A DNA stretch of 64,000 nt from Alloascoidea africana (taxonomy: Eukaryota > Ascomycota > Alloascoideomycetes > Alloascoideales > Alloascoideaceae): assembly GCA_030581615.1 (NCBI GenBank), contig JAKTTT010000001.1, positions 806,001-870,000 on the forward strand, read 5' to 3'. This document shows positions 20,094-30,539 of this stretch, piece after piece; within the stretch, counting starts at the first letter, position 1; each line of letters starts with the position of its first letter. The position numbers and the translations under genes are program-made. The notes beneath the pieces were generated by a model. That model was not told the origin of the DNA. It saw only the letters and a list, made by a program, of their open reading frames with translations, and ran no database searches.

Positions 20094-22333
20094 ATGTCCT
20101 GGGTGGCTCTTGTGGATGACATTGTGGATGGGTTCTTGGGATTGCCAAGTGCGTTTAGGCCATTCTCATCTTCTCCAGATCTGTCTCCCAATTCCGAACT
20201 AACCATCTCCAATAATCTCTTACCATTGACAGGCTCAAATAGCATCACCGCCACCACCAGAACTACGGTCCCTGAGATCTTCAACAGCCCTTCATTTTCG
20301 AAAGCCCTTCAGGTTTTAACCTCATCACTGCTGGTATCCAGAGATAGACTCCAACAGTTTTACTCTAGGCATTCCCACAGCAGGCGATCCTGGGTCTATC
20401 TTGCGCTAATCACTACCTCGTTTTACGTTTTTGCGCCATCCATTCCGCAGCTATTACCGATCTGGAACTCAAGATCATCAGAAGATAGTAGAATGTTCAG
20501 AGGTAGTTCCAGGCCAGACAAACATGCAGTAGGTTTACTAAACCATCAGAACGACTGTTTTGCCAACTCAAATCTACAGGCTCTCAGTTCTCTGACCAGT
20601 TTTGACGACTATCTTATTCGTTTTATTGAGACCTATAAACAGGTTTTACAGATAATAAAAGTGCAAAATACATTTGAGGATAACCAAAGTGTCGATAATA
20701 ATGGTTGTCTCAACGAGCACAGTGGAAATAGGAATGCCTCAGCCCCTGGACCAATTCGTGATCAAACAGATGGGAAACTACCTCCTCTACCAGAGATCAG
20801 ACTTCATGTGGCTCTTGTGGGAATGATGGATACTTTACAGACAATTTTAACCCAACCCAAAGTTGTGTCCCCTTGGCCGTTCCTCAACGTCTTGGAGAGG
20901 ATATTTAATGCTCGAATTTCAAGGTCCCAGCACGATGCACATGAACTATTACAACTAATTCTTTCTACGCTCGATAATGAGTTTACAAAATTCCACACTT
21001 ACCTAAAAGATAATCAGCGGCTTTTGGAGTTGCAGTTGCAGGCCCAGATTAAAAGAACTATCAAAATAGAGTTGGAATCGGATCCGGGAACAAAGGAAGC
21101 TGACATGTCAAGTCCTAGTGTGACCACGCGGATAGCACTTCCCAAGTTTCCATTTACTGGTGTTTCCCAAAGCCCGATTAGATGCCTCAAATGCGATTAT
21201 GTTTCAAACCCAACGCCAACTTCTTTTCTCATCTTGTCGCTTGCAGTTCCTCAAGAAAAGTCTATCTCATTATCGGATCTAATTAGAAAAAACCAAGAAC
21301 CAGAGATTATTGAGGGATATGGGTGCATAAAATGTAAAATACGAACGATATTATCTTTGGAGAGCATAATTGGGAAGGAAAATGGAGAGACTGGAAATAC
21401 TGATGACAAATCGAATTCAAAAGAAAAAGACATTATTAAGATGCTTCGAAAGATATATGCAGATAACGATTTTGCCAAAGTGAGTGAGACCCCCCTTTTA
21501 GAATCCTATGTTTCGAGTTATTCCAAGAGAAACATTGCAACGAAGAATGTGGTCTCAACCATATCCAAATATAATGAGTTTGCACAATTACCGCGATTTT
21601 TAACTGTTCATCTTTCGCGATCGATATTTAATGGTAATGTTGCAGTGCGCAACTCATGTAATGTTTCTTTTGAAGAGGTATTGGAACTTGAAATGCCCGT
21701 ACAAAGTCGAGACGATGAGGACAAGTTTTTGAATGATGAAGAAACATTTGTGAATGTGAACTCAAAGTTACAAGATTTAATAATTGAGGAAGAGAAGATA
21801 GTCACTGGGAAGAAAGAAGATACCGCCACATCTTGGGTTTCTTCTGTACACAATCAAGCCAATGGGGATGGCCTGAATATAAAGGAAAATGACAATCCTT
21901 TATCTGGGGAATCTTTCAAAAGTGATAGCAATGGAAATTTTTCAATCGATGAGGAAAAATTCTCTTTGCTCTCTGGCCAAAATGAAAACACTTTTGGAAA
22001 GCAACCCAGGGTAAAGACTGTTAGATATCGACTCAAATCAATAATTAGACACAAAGGTACGCATTCTTCTGGGCATTATGAATGCTACAAACATAAGCCC
22101 ACGTATCTTGTTGATGACGATGAAAAATTCATGGTTGTGGGATCACTTCAAGAACGCAAATATGTAGATAAGCTTATACAAAAGCAGCGGTTGAATGAAA
22201 AAGCTAAAAGCAAAGATGATGATGAGCATAACGGCACGTTTGAAAAAGAAAATACTTCTGGGGATGATAAGGAGATAGATAATGGAAAAAAGCAAGTCGA
22301 TTCGCAACCTGAGGAACCACAAACGTCTGTCAT

Positions 22334-22365
<32 letters not shown>

Positions 22366-23237
22366 CCTCAGCGTCGAATTCTCGGAAAAATAACGTTCCA
22401 AACATCATCAATGGTAATGGGACTAAAATAGATGTCAAGAGAAGTGCAACTGTGTCTTCGCCTCGACATGAGTCTGCTAAAAACACTGATCATTCAGTCA
22501 AAAGATCAAACTCGATTCACAATGGACAGAAACTCCAAGGAGATTCCCCAATGTATTCAAAAGAGAACATAATGGAGAAGAAACTTCATTTGCGATCCCG
22601 ATCAGACTATATCCAACCAGTGTTACAATTGTCTAATGAAAGTTCATTTTCTGTCAAGTCAAATTCGAACAGATGTGTGATTAAGGGAAGGCCTAGACAC
22701 GCTGCTTTGGACCCACGTATACGCTTGAGAAAGTTTGATTCACACAACCCCTCAACAGCTCAGAAAGCAGGGAAGGGCAATCGAAGAAAAAGAAACAGAG
22801 ATGATGGCGAAAACATACTGCACATTTCGTCATATTTAGATAGTGATGATTCAGAAAGCGTTTTGGATAATGGAAGGATATCTCCATCTTCATCATCGGT
22901 GCCATCTTCTGTTGAAAGATGCTCTTTATCGACCTCTACATCTGGCAATGTGAATGGGAAAGGAGATGAGAACGAAGACATGGTAGAATCTCTTGGTGAT
23001 TTACAGATTGAAGAGCGCGCTAATATTGATACCTTGTCACTACCAGGTTCTTCAGTTTCTGTTCCAGGCTCAGGAACAACAAAAGTGAACCCTAAAAAAA
23101 TAAAGAAGGTTAATGCTAATATTAACAAACTACCCTATTGGAGAATATCTGATTCGGTTATTAGAGAGGTTAAGCATAGCGAAGTTTTGGATCAAAAAAG
23201 TGCTGTGTATATGCTGTTTTATGAACGTGTTACATGA
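20094..23237 (+). CDS. UBP1: Membrane-anchored ubiquitin-specific protease (Ubp1-like)
   Basis: This is a C19-family deubiquitinase, 1047 aa. A hydrophobic segment at about residues 98-125 (WVYLALITTSFYVFAPSIP) precedes the catalytic domain, the arrangement of yeast Ubp1 and Ubp16. The Cys box reads GLLNHQNDCFANSNLQALSS with nucleophile Cys about 155. Two CxxC pairs (CLKCDY about 365; CIKCK about 407) form the usual zinc site of the fingers region. The His box is THSSGHYECYKHKP with His about 661. The final strand YWRISDSVIREV…AVYMLFYE is at the extreme C-terminus (about 1012-1044). Between the His box and that last strand lies a ~340-residue low-complexity insertion with an Asp run at about 748-758. 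The catalytic Asn/Asp is expected within WRISD. S. cerevisiae Ubp1 is 809 aa, so this copy is enlarged. Ubp16 is the alternative orthologue. Confidence 0.82.
22334..22364 (+). repeat. GAT trinucleotide repeat in UBP1-like gene
   Basis: A run of GAT codons (Asp), ten in a row, sits inside the insertion of the ubiquitin protease. It is a likely length-variable coding microsatellite. Confidence 0.7.
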
Positions 23238-23684
23238 ACAACTGAAAAAGGCAAAAACGCACCACAGACCAAAAAAAAAAAAGACACAACTAGTAATTCA
23301 TTTTAAAGAATTGTTGATATCTTGTTTTGTTTCTAAACTTTTGGATGATTGCATTAGACATTTTTAAATTTTTTCTTCCTTCAAATACAAGTAAACGATG
23401 TCGCTAGTGGTATATGCTGTAAATCACTTTGCGTGTCTAGACTTTCAAAGTGTCCAAACTTGTTGCATGTGGTAGCATCTGGATGATAGCGTAATTTCGA
23501 ATCCAATTCTACATTACCTTCCATTCTGGTTTTCTTGATCTCAATCTCAGTATGGGCTGAAAACCTAGATTATACATAAAAAGAGCATACTTTCCATAGA
23601 TAGTAAAAAATCGAGTTGGAAACCTCCAAAATACTCGTGTCTTTGTGTTTACATTAAACACTAGAAATTTTCAATCAAAAAACA
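23238..23684. other. 3' region of the ubiquitin protease, up to the tRNA
   Basis: An A-run sits just after the stop (about 23269-23282). Nothing else was recognised; the region probably contains the 3' UTR and tRNA upstream sequence. Confidence 0.4.
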
Positions 23685-23756
23685 TCGGCAATAGTTTAGT
23701 GGCTAGAATTTCCGCCTGTCACGCGGGGGACCGGGGTTCAATTCCCCGTTGCCGAG
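23685..23756 (+). tRNA. tRNA-Asp (GUC)
   Basis: A 72-nt intronless tRNA. The acceptor stem is TCGGCAA (23685-23691) paired with TTGCCGA (23749-23755) and discriminator G at 23756. The A box has the TAGTTTAGTGG form, and the anticodon arm TCCGC-CTGTCAC-GCGGG gives anticodon GTC. The T arm is CGGGG-TTCAATT-CCCCG. It closely resembles the S. cerevisiae tRNA-Asp. A T-rich tract with six consecutive T starts directly after it and serves as the Pol III terminator. Confidence 0.96.
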
Positions 23757-23765
23757 TTCTTTTTT
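23757..23765 (+). terminator. Pol III terminator of tRNA-Asp
   Basis: TTCTTTTTT immediately follows the discriminator base, a standard RNA polymerase III stop. Confidence 0.75.
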
Positions 23766-24354
23766 GCACTTTCTTTTCGATTTGAGTTTTTGCTTCCCTG
23801 TCTTGAGACTTCTTATAAAGCAGGACAGATAGATTTTGATTTTTGATTTTTGATTTTTCGGAAACAATAGGATTATTAATAGAATTGGCATAAAAGCATC
23901 CGTAAAGCATTTAACATTAAGAACTGGAAGGTACACATGTGAAGTAGAATCATTTTTGTCCAGGTCAGGACACAAAACTAGCAGTTGGGTGCTTTGTAAG
24001 CTTGTAGTGCTACTGAACAAGTCTTGGGGAAATAGGATAGAGAGAGTCATACTGCTCAGGACAGTATCAAGATCCAGTTATAGAGGATGTGGCAGCAGAG
24101 AGTGATTCTTCCACCCTGCACCGTAACCTTGTACACTCTTGAAAACGGTCTTGGGAGAGTCTGTGGTCATATCTCCGCCCAACGCTCTCTACCCAAGGAA
24201 AAGAACACACCAAACCACAGCAGTATCTGATCTGGTCCGTTTCTACGTATTTGCGGCCTCGCTATACGTTCGTAGCGTGGGGGTGGTGGACGAAAGCACA
24301 GAGGCCACTGGCGAGCGACACACCTCCAAGACCAAAATCGAAACTATTTTTTGA
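23766..24354. other. Spacer between tRNA-Asp and the GC-rich block
   Basis: A short TTTTTGA-type direct repeat (three tandem copies near 23836-23860) is present. No gene was recognised. Confidence 0.35.
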
Positions 24355-24800
24355 AATTGCGATTGGGCCCGATCCACGGCGGGTCCCGCGCCGCAAAGCA
24401 CACGGCCGGACGGAGAATTGGCCGCAGAACACGGCCAGCCGCTTCGCGAGGCCGCTGTCCGCGGCACGGGCGGCGCAGCGGGCGATCTGGCGCGAGCCGG
24501 GCGGATCACTTGGAGCAGCAGCGGCCGGGGCTGGAGAAGGTGGTTAGGTAGATGGGAGGTTGCGTGCTGCCCGCGCGGCAGAGCGAAACTGCACCTTTTT
24601 CGCCCCAGCAGGGCTCCTCTCCTTCGCCCAGGGGCCCTCGCGAGCCAGCGGCCGGCCGCGAGCCACGAACTCGACGAACTGCCAGCAGAAGCCGTCAGCA
24701 CAGGCCCATCCAGCGAGAAACGGGCACCGTCCTGGGCAGCTCGGCCTCGCGTGCAATTGACCAATAGAGAGCCGCTGGCCGGCCTGGCTGGCCAGATTTT
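24355..24800. promoter_or_regulatory. GC-rich upstream island of HHO1
   Basis: For about 440 bp the base composition switches sharply to GC-dominated sequence, with many GGCCG, GCGG and CGCG words, in a window that is otherwise AT-rich. It lies 110-550 bp before the H1 start codon. Open frames on both strands (up to ~200 codons) exist because GC-rich DNA has few stops; none looks like a protein. A short inverted repeat CTGGCC (24775-24780)/GGCCAG (24790-24795) sits near the right edge. A promoter or nucleosome-related role is inferred from position only. Confidence 0.5.
24761..24765 (+). promoter_or_regulatory. CCAAT box upstream of HHO1
   Basis: A CCAAT element in the context TTGACCAATAG lies 149 bp before the H1 ATG. 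A TATAT element follows at 24863-24867. Confidence 0.3.
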
Positions 24801-24909
24801 GCCTTGTGGCCTGCTCCTCCTTCTTTTTCCTCTCCCCCTATCCCCAGGCTCAATCCAAGCTTTATATCCCGAATTCCATCTCTTCCCGGTTCTTCAGATA
24901 CTCTCCGTC

Positions 24910-26169
24910 ATGCCCAAAAGCTCTGAATCCGCTGCTACAAAGTCTAAGCAGGCTGAACACCCTCCGTATAAGGGTATGTTTGTGGTTGCTTCTACACAGA
25001 ACACGCCATTCGTGACTTGACGATCATTTGCTCCAGGCATTTGGTTTTGGCCCCCTGGGCTGGGCAGACTGGACTGTTCTCTAACACTGGCAATTTTAGC
25101 TCTTATTTCGGAGGCTATCATTAGTTTGAAAGATAGGAATGGCTCTAGGTAAGTCTGTCGTTGTGGAGGACAAACTAATTGTCCTGGTTTCAAACGCGTA
25201 TCCTCATCCTCAACCCAAGGCAAATTATACTAACAATCCCCTAGCCGCCACGCTCTTAAAAAATACATTCAAGCCAACTGGGACATCAAGTCTACCAGCT
25301 TTGACATTTTGTTCAATACCGCTCTTAGAAAAGGTGTTGCGAATGGCGACTTTATCCAGCCTAAAGGCTCTTCTGGTCCTGTTAAATTGAACAAGGACGC
25401 GAAAAAGAAGGCTGTAAAAGCTTCAAAAGCTGCAGCCACAAAGTCTTCCAAAAAGACTGAAACGCGTGCCAAGGCTACTAAATCTACTGAAAAGGATTCC
25501 TCTGATGAGAAAGAGAAAGAGAAAGTGGAGGAGGAAGAGGAAGAGAATGAAACCACAAAGCCCAAGGTAAAGGTAAAGGCGGCTGTTAAAAAGACTACCA
25601 AGGAAAAGAAGCCTGCCACAAAGAAGCCTACAAAGGAGAAGAAGGTGACCAAAACTCCCACTACCAAGACCAAAAAGAAGGCTGAGGAGAAGAAAACAAA
25701 AGCGGAAAAATCTGAGGAAACCGCTGAAGTGCATGTAGATGGTGAAGCTCCAGAGCCTAAACCCAAAAGGCGTTCTACAAAGAAGACTCAAGAAAAGGAG
25801 AAAGAGATTGATGAGAAAGAGAATAAAGAGGTCAAGACCACTACCACTAAGCGCGTTACCAAAGAAAGGGCAACAAAAAAGGCTGCTGCTCCAATCGACG
25901 CGAAAAAGCCAAAGGAAAAGAAGGTGAAGGAGAAAGCCTCCAAGGCCAAAGAGACTAAAGTCTCAAAACCCGTCAAGGCCACCGCCACCACTGCGGCTAA
26001 AAAGTCAAAGGCCACGAAGGAGTCCAAGGCAGCAGCAGATTCTGGATCCACCCAAAAAGTGAGGAAACCAAGAGTTCGAAAGCAAAAGACTTCTCCTGAA
26101 GCTGTTTTGCTCGTTGTTCAAAAAAAGAAACAGTCAAAAGCAACAAGCTCCAGTGGCAAGTCTGACTGA
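24910..26169 (+). CDS. HHO1: Linker histone H1 (three exons)
   Basis: This is histone H1, which binds linker DNA at the nucleosome dyad. Three exons (24910-24973, 25100-25148, 25245-26169) join in phase to give 345 aa. A short N-tail is followed by one winged-helix globular domain at about residues 16-93: HPPYKALISEAIISLKDRNG continues into SSRHALKKYIQANWDIKS, then FDILFNTALRKGVANGDFIQ and PKGSSGPVKL. These are the canonical H15-domain elements. The remaining ~250 residues are a Lys/Ala/Thr-rich tail with KK and TKK/KEKK repeats and an internal acidic stretch (about 130-140). S. cerevisiae Hho1 carries two globular domains; only one is visible here. The gene is preceded by a GC-rich island and is convergent with STE4. 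Confidence 0.94.
24974..25099 (+). other. HHO1 intron 1 (126 bp)
   Basis: Donor GTATGT at 24974-24979, branch-like CTCTAAC at 25079-25085, acceptor TTTTAG ending at 25099. It interrupts codon 22 in phase 1; splicing restores PPYK-A-LISEA, the expected H1 helix 1. Confidence 0.88.
25149..25244 (+). other. HHO1 intron 2 (96 bp)
   Basis: Donor GTAAGT at 25149, perfect branch site TACTAAC at 25228-25234, acceptor CTAG ending at 25244. It lies in phase 2 within the NGSS|R region; splicing restores GSSRHALKKYI. Confidence 0.92.
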
Positions 26170-26599
26170 TGCTCAATCTTTGTGATGACAATTAATGCTT
26201 AAGATTGTGAGATTATATCTAAACACTTTGCGCCAATGCCTTTTATTTTTACATTGATGATGCCTTTGAGCTTTGGACCCAATTCAGGATGTGCTCTTGT
26301 GGATCTACAATTCTCTTTATCTCTTTTTTTTCTATAACCAACAACAGAGAGTGATGCGAGCCTTGCCGAACTGTACTAACATCCTTTTTTTTTTTTTTTT
26401 TTAATTTATACAGTTATTGTATTTTTTATTTGTCTGTAGAATTTTACCCTTACCCTCTTTGCGCTCTTGTGATCCATTTCTTGAAAGTTTTGGACGATAT
26501 TGATATGAAGTTTATAGCGCACTGTTTTATGTCTGTTACAGATAACTGCTAATAATAAATGATCTAGTTGAACTGCGAGTTGTCTCTTTATTATGTATG
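26170..26599. other. Convergent intergenic region HHO1/STE4
   Basis: Shared 3' region of two convergent genes. It holds an 18-nt T run (26385-26402) preceded by TACTAAC (26374-26380) and followed by CAG (26411-26413), an arrangement like a 3' splice site but without a visible donor. Confidence 0.45.
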
Positions 26600-28582
26600 C
26601 TATGAAGATGTCCAAATCTTGGCAGTGTTGTCCCAACTACCTGTAGCAAGACTGATGCCATCTTGAGAACAGGCAACACTGCTTATGACATTCGTATGAC
26701 CCTTAATGTTTCCTACCATCTCACATTTTAAAACATCCCATACATAAACTCCAAGATAGTTGTAAGAGACGAATGCAAGTCTACCTGAACTTGAAGCTGC
26801 AATACTGTTTATGCTCAACCTTGAATCTGTAGATGCAGTTGAACTTATTGAACTTGATGTAGAAATTGTTGAAAATCTCCCGTTATTATTATTCGTTCGA
26901 ACCGTGGCTGAAGCAGCAGAATGAGAGCTTATCGGTGAACTCATCGGTGATCCAGAATCGTATCTACTTGGTCCTACTCTACTCCATTTTTTCCTGTTTC
27001 CTCCTCTCATTTCCCCTTCATTTGATATTGACGAGGGCAAAATATATTCTGCCAATTTACAATCTGATCTCAGATCGTACAATGACATATGTGAATCCTC
27101 GGATCCACATAGAAAGCTGTCTCCTCCATTACTGGAAGGAAGAAAAGCGGTGCTGCTGACATCACAATTCGAAACATTAAACGACTGAGCAACCTTGTTA
27201 CTTCTAATATCCCAAAGCCTAACATAGCCATCACTGGCACCAGAGATAAACATGTTTGGATTTCTAGAAGTGGTAAGGCTGATTGATAAAACATCTCCCA
27301 AGTGATCGGTAAACTGAGAAACTCTTTTCCCCTTTGTAATGTCCCAAAAAGCACAGGTCATATCTCCCGAAGCTGTCAAGATTTCATTCTCGTTCAGAAA
27401 TAAACATTTGGAAATATAACAACTGTGTCCTTTAAGCATGGCAACTGGAGTCTTATCCAAAATATTTATATTTCTCATCTCATGGGATTCAGGTCCTCTC
27501 CCAATCCTCCCATCATGTGCTCGATTTCGGATATTACCAGCATTTGCCAATTCATCGGTTATTCCAACTCTATCAACACAAAAAGTTGAAATATTATGGA
27601 TTGTACACATGTTATCCAACCCAGCAGATGCTGCCAACCTCATACTTGGAGATAATGTACAATCTTGTATCCATTGACTTTCTAGACGTACCGCATCAAC
27701 TTTGTTATTTGTCCATGCATCCCAAACAATAAGAAACCCATCTTGGGAGCCTGTTAATACATGCCTTGAATCAGACCCCCATTCCACTTTGGCCAGTTTG
27801 TTAAGATGGCCTTTTAAAGTGTGCTGAAGTTTGTATTCTGTTGACATTTTGGGGAAAGACTTGGATCTATTTTCATCATTGTTGTTGGGTTCACCATTGG
27901 AAAAGAGATGAGGAACTCTCAGACTTCGTTCTTGCAATGTTGTATCTGCCATTTTTTTTTGAATTTGGGTGATTTGGTGTGCTATTGAATCCTTTTCCGC
28001 TCTGGCCTGTTTAATCAGATTCTCCAATTTCATGATTTTGTTTGAAACTTTTGATAAAGATCCTGAAGAAGAACAAGATCTTGTGTTGATATCAAGTTTC
28101 ACTTTTTGTAACTTTTTGCCATTTTCACCGCCATTATTGGCTCTTCGACTTAACAACCCTGTTTCATGTGTCGTCCCCACAATTCTGGTACTTCGAGGTG
28201 AAGTAGGCGAAATTCTATTTGAATTATCAACAAAATTGAAACTTTTCAAAGTTTGGGCTGAAACTTTGTTATCCCTATGATGTTGAGGACTGGTTGAAGA
28301 GCGGGTTGTTGTTACATTGTTCTTGTCCAACATCAAATACCCAGGGCGTTTCGGTATTTCAGGAGTAGTGGATTGATCAAATGCAAAAGAAGAGGACGTC
28401 GGTGGTGTCGATGGCTGTCCATACGATAAATGGGGAAGTCTTGAAGAGGCAAGCGGTGAATTCGAGGAAACACTTGTTACTGATGTTGGCGTGTCTACAA
28501 TTCCCGGTCTCTGATGTGTAGTATGGGACGCTATTTCATAATGGTTCCAATCTTGAGTGGTAGAATATGAGTTCAAGTTCAT
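26600..28582 (-). CDS. STE4: G-protein beta subunit of the pheromone pathway (Ste4-type)
   Basis: A seven-bladed WD40 G-beta, 660 aa. S. cerevisiae Ste4 (423 aa) pairs with Ste18 and carries the mating signal to Ste5/Ste20/Far1. A coiled-coil (KLENLIKQARAEKDSIAHQITQIQKKMAD, about 183-213) before the blades matches the G-gamma-binding helix. The blades then begin with LKGHLNKLAKVEWGSDSRHVLTGSQDGFLIVWD. Other diagnostic stretches are ASAGLDNMCTIHNIS, LTASGDMTCAFWDI, GDVLSISL, SLYDLRSDC, and the ending GSWDNTAKIW. It differs from the short textbook protein by a ~175-residue Ser/Thr/Pro-rich N-terminal extension and a ~70-residue Ser-rich loop after DLRSDC, where Ste4 of S. cerevisiae also has a phosphorylated insertion. 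The first ATG is at 28582; an internal ATG (MADTTLQE) could make a shorter form but would cut the coiled coil. Confidence 0.92.
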   Translation of the reverse strand: MNLNSYSTTQDWNHYEIASHTTHQRPGIVDTPTSVTSVSSNSPLASSRLPHLSYGQPSTPPTSSSFAFDQSTTPEIPKRPGYLMLDKNNVTTTRSSTSPQHHRDNKVSAQTLKSFNFVDNSNRISPTSPRSTRIVGTTHETGLLSRRANNGGENGKKLQKVKLDINTRSCSSSGSLSKVSNKIMKLENLIKQARAEKDSIAHQITQIQKKMADTTLQERSLRVPHLFSNGEPNNNDENRSKSFPKMSTEYKLQHTLKGHLNKLAKVEWGSDSRHVLTGSQDGFLIVWDAWTNNKVDAVRLESQWIQDCTLSPSMRLAASAGLDNMCTIHNISTFCVDRVGITDELANAGNIRNRAHDGRIGRGPESHEMRNINILDKTPVAMLKGHSCYISKCLFLNENEILTASGDMTCAFWDITKGKRVSQFTDHLGDVLSISLTTSRNPNMFISGASDGYVRLWDIRSNKVAQSFNVSNCDVSSTAFLPSSNGGDSFLCGSEDSHMSLYDLRSDCKLAEYILPSSISNEGEMRGGNRKKWSRVGPSRYDSGSPMSSPISSHSAASATVRTNNNNGRFSTISTSSSISSTASTDSRLSINSIAASSSGRLAFVSYNYLGVYVWDVLKCEMVGNIKGHTNVISSVACSQDGISLATGSWDNTAKIWTSS

Positions 28583-30152
28583 TTTGGATACAAAAACCGT
28601 ATGTTTCGAAGCGAGGGGGAAATTGCCGGTTTGATTTCTCTATTGAATTTTTTCACAATTTGCGACCCTGTTTCAATGTGACTGAATCTGAAAACCCGTA
28701 AAAAACAGATGGAAAAATTATGGGTACAAGTGAAAGAAGTAGAATCAAAAGCAAACGAGAATAAAAAGTGCTCCAGATCCAAAAAGTTTAGTGTGCGGCT
28801 ATCTATGCTTGTTGACATCCCAATTAGTCTATTATGCAAGGGACTCCTATCCCAAAATGGTGAACAATAAGGAAAGAGGAATTTCCCAATTCGGAGATTT
28901 TTTGTTGTTGTGGTTTTTATAGTTTTTGGTATAGGTGCATGACAATATCCATCGCCAGAAGATACTTCAATTTTCGACTTTCCATATTTCTAAGGCAATA
29001 TAACTAACAATCTTCTAATTAGACCCAAAATTTTGGTACAAAAATTCAGAAAAATAAATAATACCAAAAGAATGGTTATTGCAATGAGTGGAAGGAGGAG
29101 GCTTCACCAAAAATAAGGTTTACACGTTGAGGAACCATTCAAATCCTATATAGGCAATGAATAGATGATGGCCCAAGAAGATGAACTCTACCTTCTTTAT
29201 ACCTATGAAGAAGGTACTGGTGTGTACATCTGGAATCCATTTATTTTATTGGTCATGAAAAGTATTATGGTTGTAAATCATCACTTTTTTAAATGGCAGG
29301 TGGTCCCCATCCCCCAGCACAGGCCAAAATTGGAACTGATTTTCGATTCGAATCTTTTGAAGAATTTTCGTGAAATGTCTGTAACTCAACTCTATAGTTC
29401 AAACTCTATAACTTTGTGAAGAAAATAGAAAGAAGAAAATGAAAATTTTCGATTTAACCTCTGTCAATGCAATTCTGAAATTGTGCTAAGCTTATTGCTT
29501 TTTGGTAGTATAAAAGTGCAATAGAACTTTTGTCAAATAAAATTATCACACACCTTCCTTTCTAAAGCCATATTCTCCAAAATCCTTTACAGTCTTGATA
29601 TACTAGTCCAGTCTACAGATGTGCTTTTGATCGTCTTCCAACAAGTCTGGTATTCACAGAAAGATGGTCAGTACATTTCAAATTCATTGTTTGCCACTGG
29701 CGCCACCGTCATCAATCATAAAAAGTCTGAAAATATCTTGAAATGTTTGTTTAGAGGAATGGTTATTTTTATGAGCATTGATAGTTGGAAGTATGTGTAT
29801 CAACTATCATGAAACTGAAGCATCTTTAAATTAAGAAAACTTTGGTGTTATAAATATCCGTGTTCTTTATTTCACTGTTTTCTTATTAGTCCAGTGATCA
29901 CATTCTTTTGGTCATGAATCATCACAGGCTGTAGTAATTGGCAGAATTTGGTGGAGAAAGGAGTAGGCGATGCAAAATCTAAAGATCTCTTGTTCGCAAT
30001 TTGAGAAAGTTAAAAATAACCTTTTCTGGAAACATTTGACATGCTATACACTTAGGAGTTGCTTAATATTCAAAAATTTCTGGAAACTTAGTTAGCTTCT
30101 TTTCATTTTAACTCGTTTGTCAGTCTGAAGGCAAAAGCCTTAACATATAGCA

Positions 30153-30539
30153 CTACTGTATAATGAAATAGCACACAGTTTGTCTTTTGTCTTTTATTCT
30201 TTCGTACTTCAACCCTGTACAAATGCAAAATAACAGCATATAAAAAAGCTCATGTCTATAAACGCGATGAGCTGTGTACACTGTTTCAATGATGTCATTC
30301 ATGCCATAGATCGTAGGTCTATTTTTTTGACGTTTCACTTTAGTCCTAGATAGACATACAAAAGCGTGACCACAATGTGCATGCGGCTTTACTGGCGTTT
30401 TGGTTATCTTTGTAGATGGCTCTTTTATATCTCTCTTTGACCGATCAGATTTCCCCAATTGCGCTTTGGACATGGGTGAGCGTGTAGGATCTAAGGGCAC
30501 ATGCTTTTCCGGAATCTTTTGTGCTTTTTCTCTCTCCAT
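30153..30539 (-). CDS. Doubtful basic ORF (128 codons)
   Basis: The frame begins at an ATG (30539) and is rich in Lys/Arg with a hydrophobic patch (FYMLLFCICTG) near the C-terminus. No family was recognised and there are no promoter landmarks. It is listed only because it is the longest ATG-initiated frame in a 6-kb interval; it may be chance. Confidence 0.15.
   Translation of the reverse strand: MEREKAQKIPEKHVPLDPTRSPMSKAQLGKSDRSKRDIKEPSTKITKTPVKPHAHCGHAFVCLSRTKVKRQKNRPTIYGMNDIIETVYTAHRVYRHELFYMLLFCICTGLKYERIKDKRQTVCYFIIQ

Noticed and set aside
24418-25020. 200-codon plus-strand frame and 173-codon minus-strand frame upstream of HHO1
   Set aside because: They exist in a GC-rich block where stops are rare, overlap each other on opposite strands, and the plus frame runs into HHO1 exon 1 and intron. 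Composition (Arg/Ala/Pro/Gly) follows from base content.
25309-25927. Long minus-strand and +2 frames inside the H1 tail
   Set aside because: Shadows of the Lys/Ala/Thr-rich H1 coding repeats.
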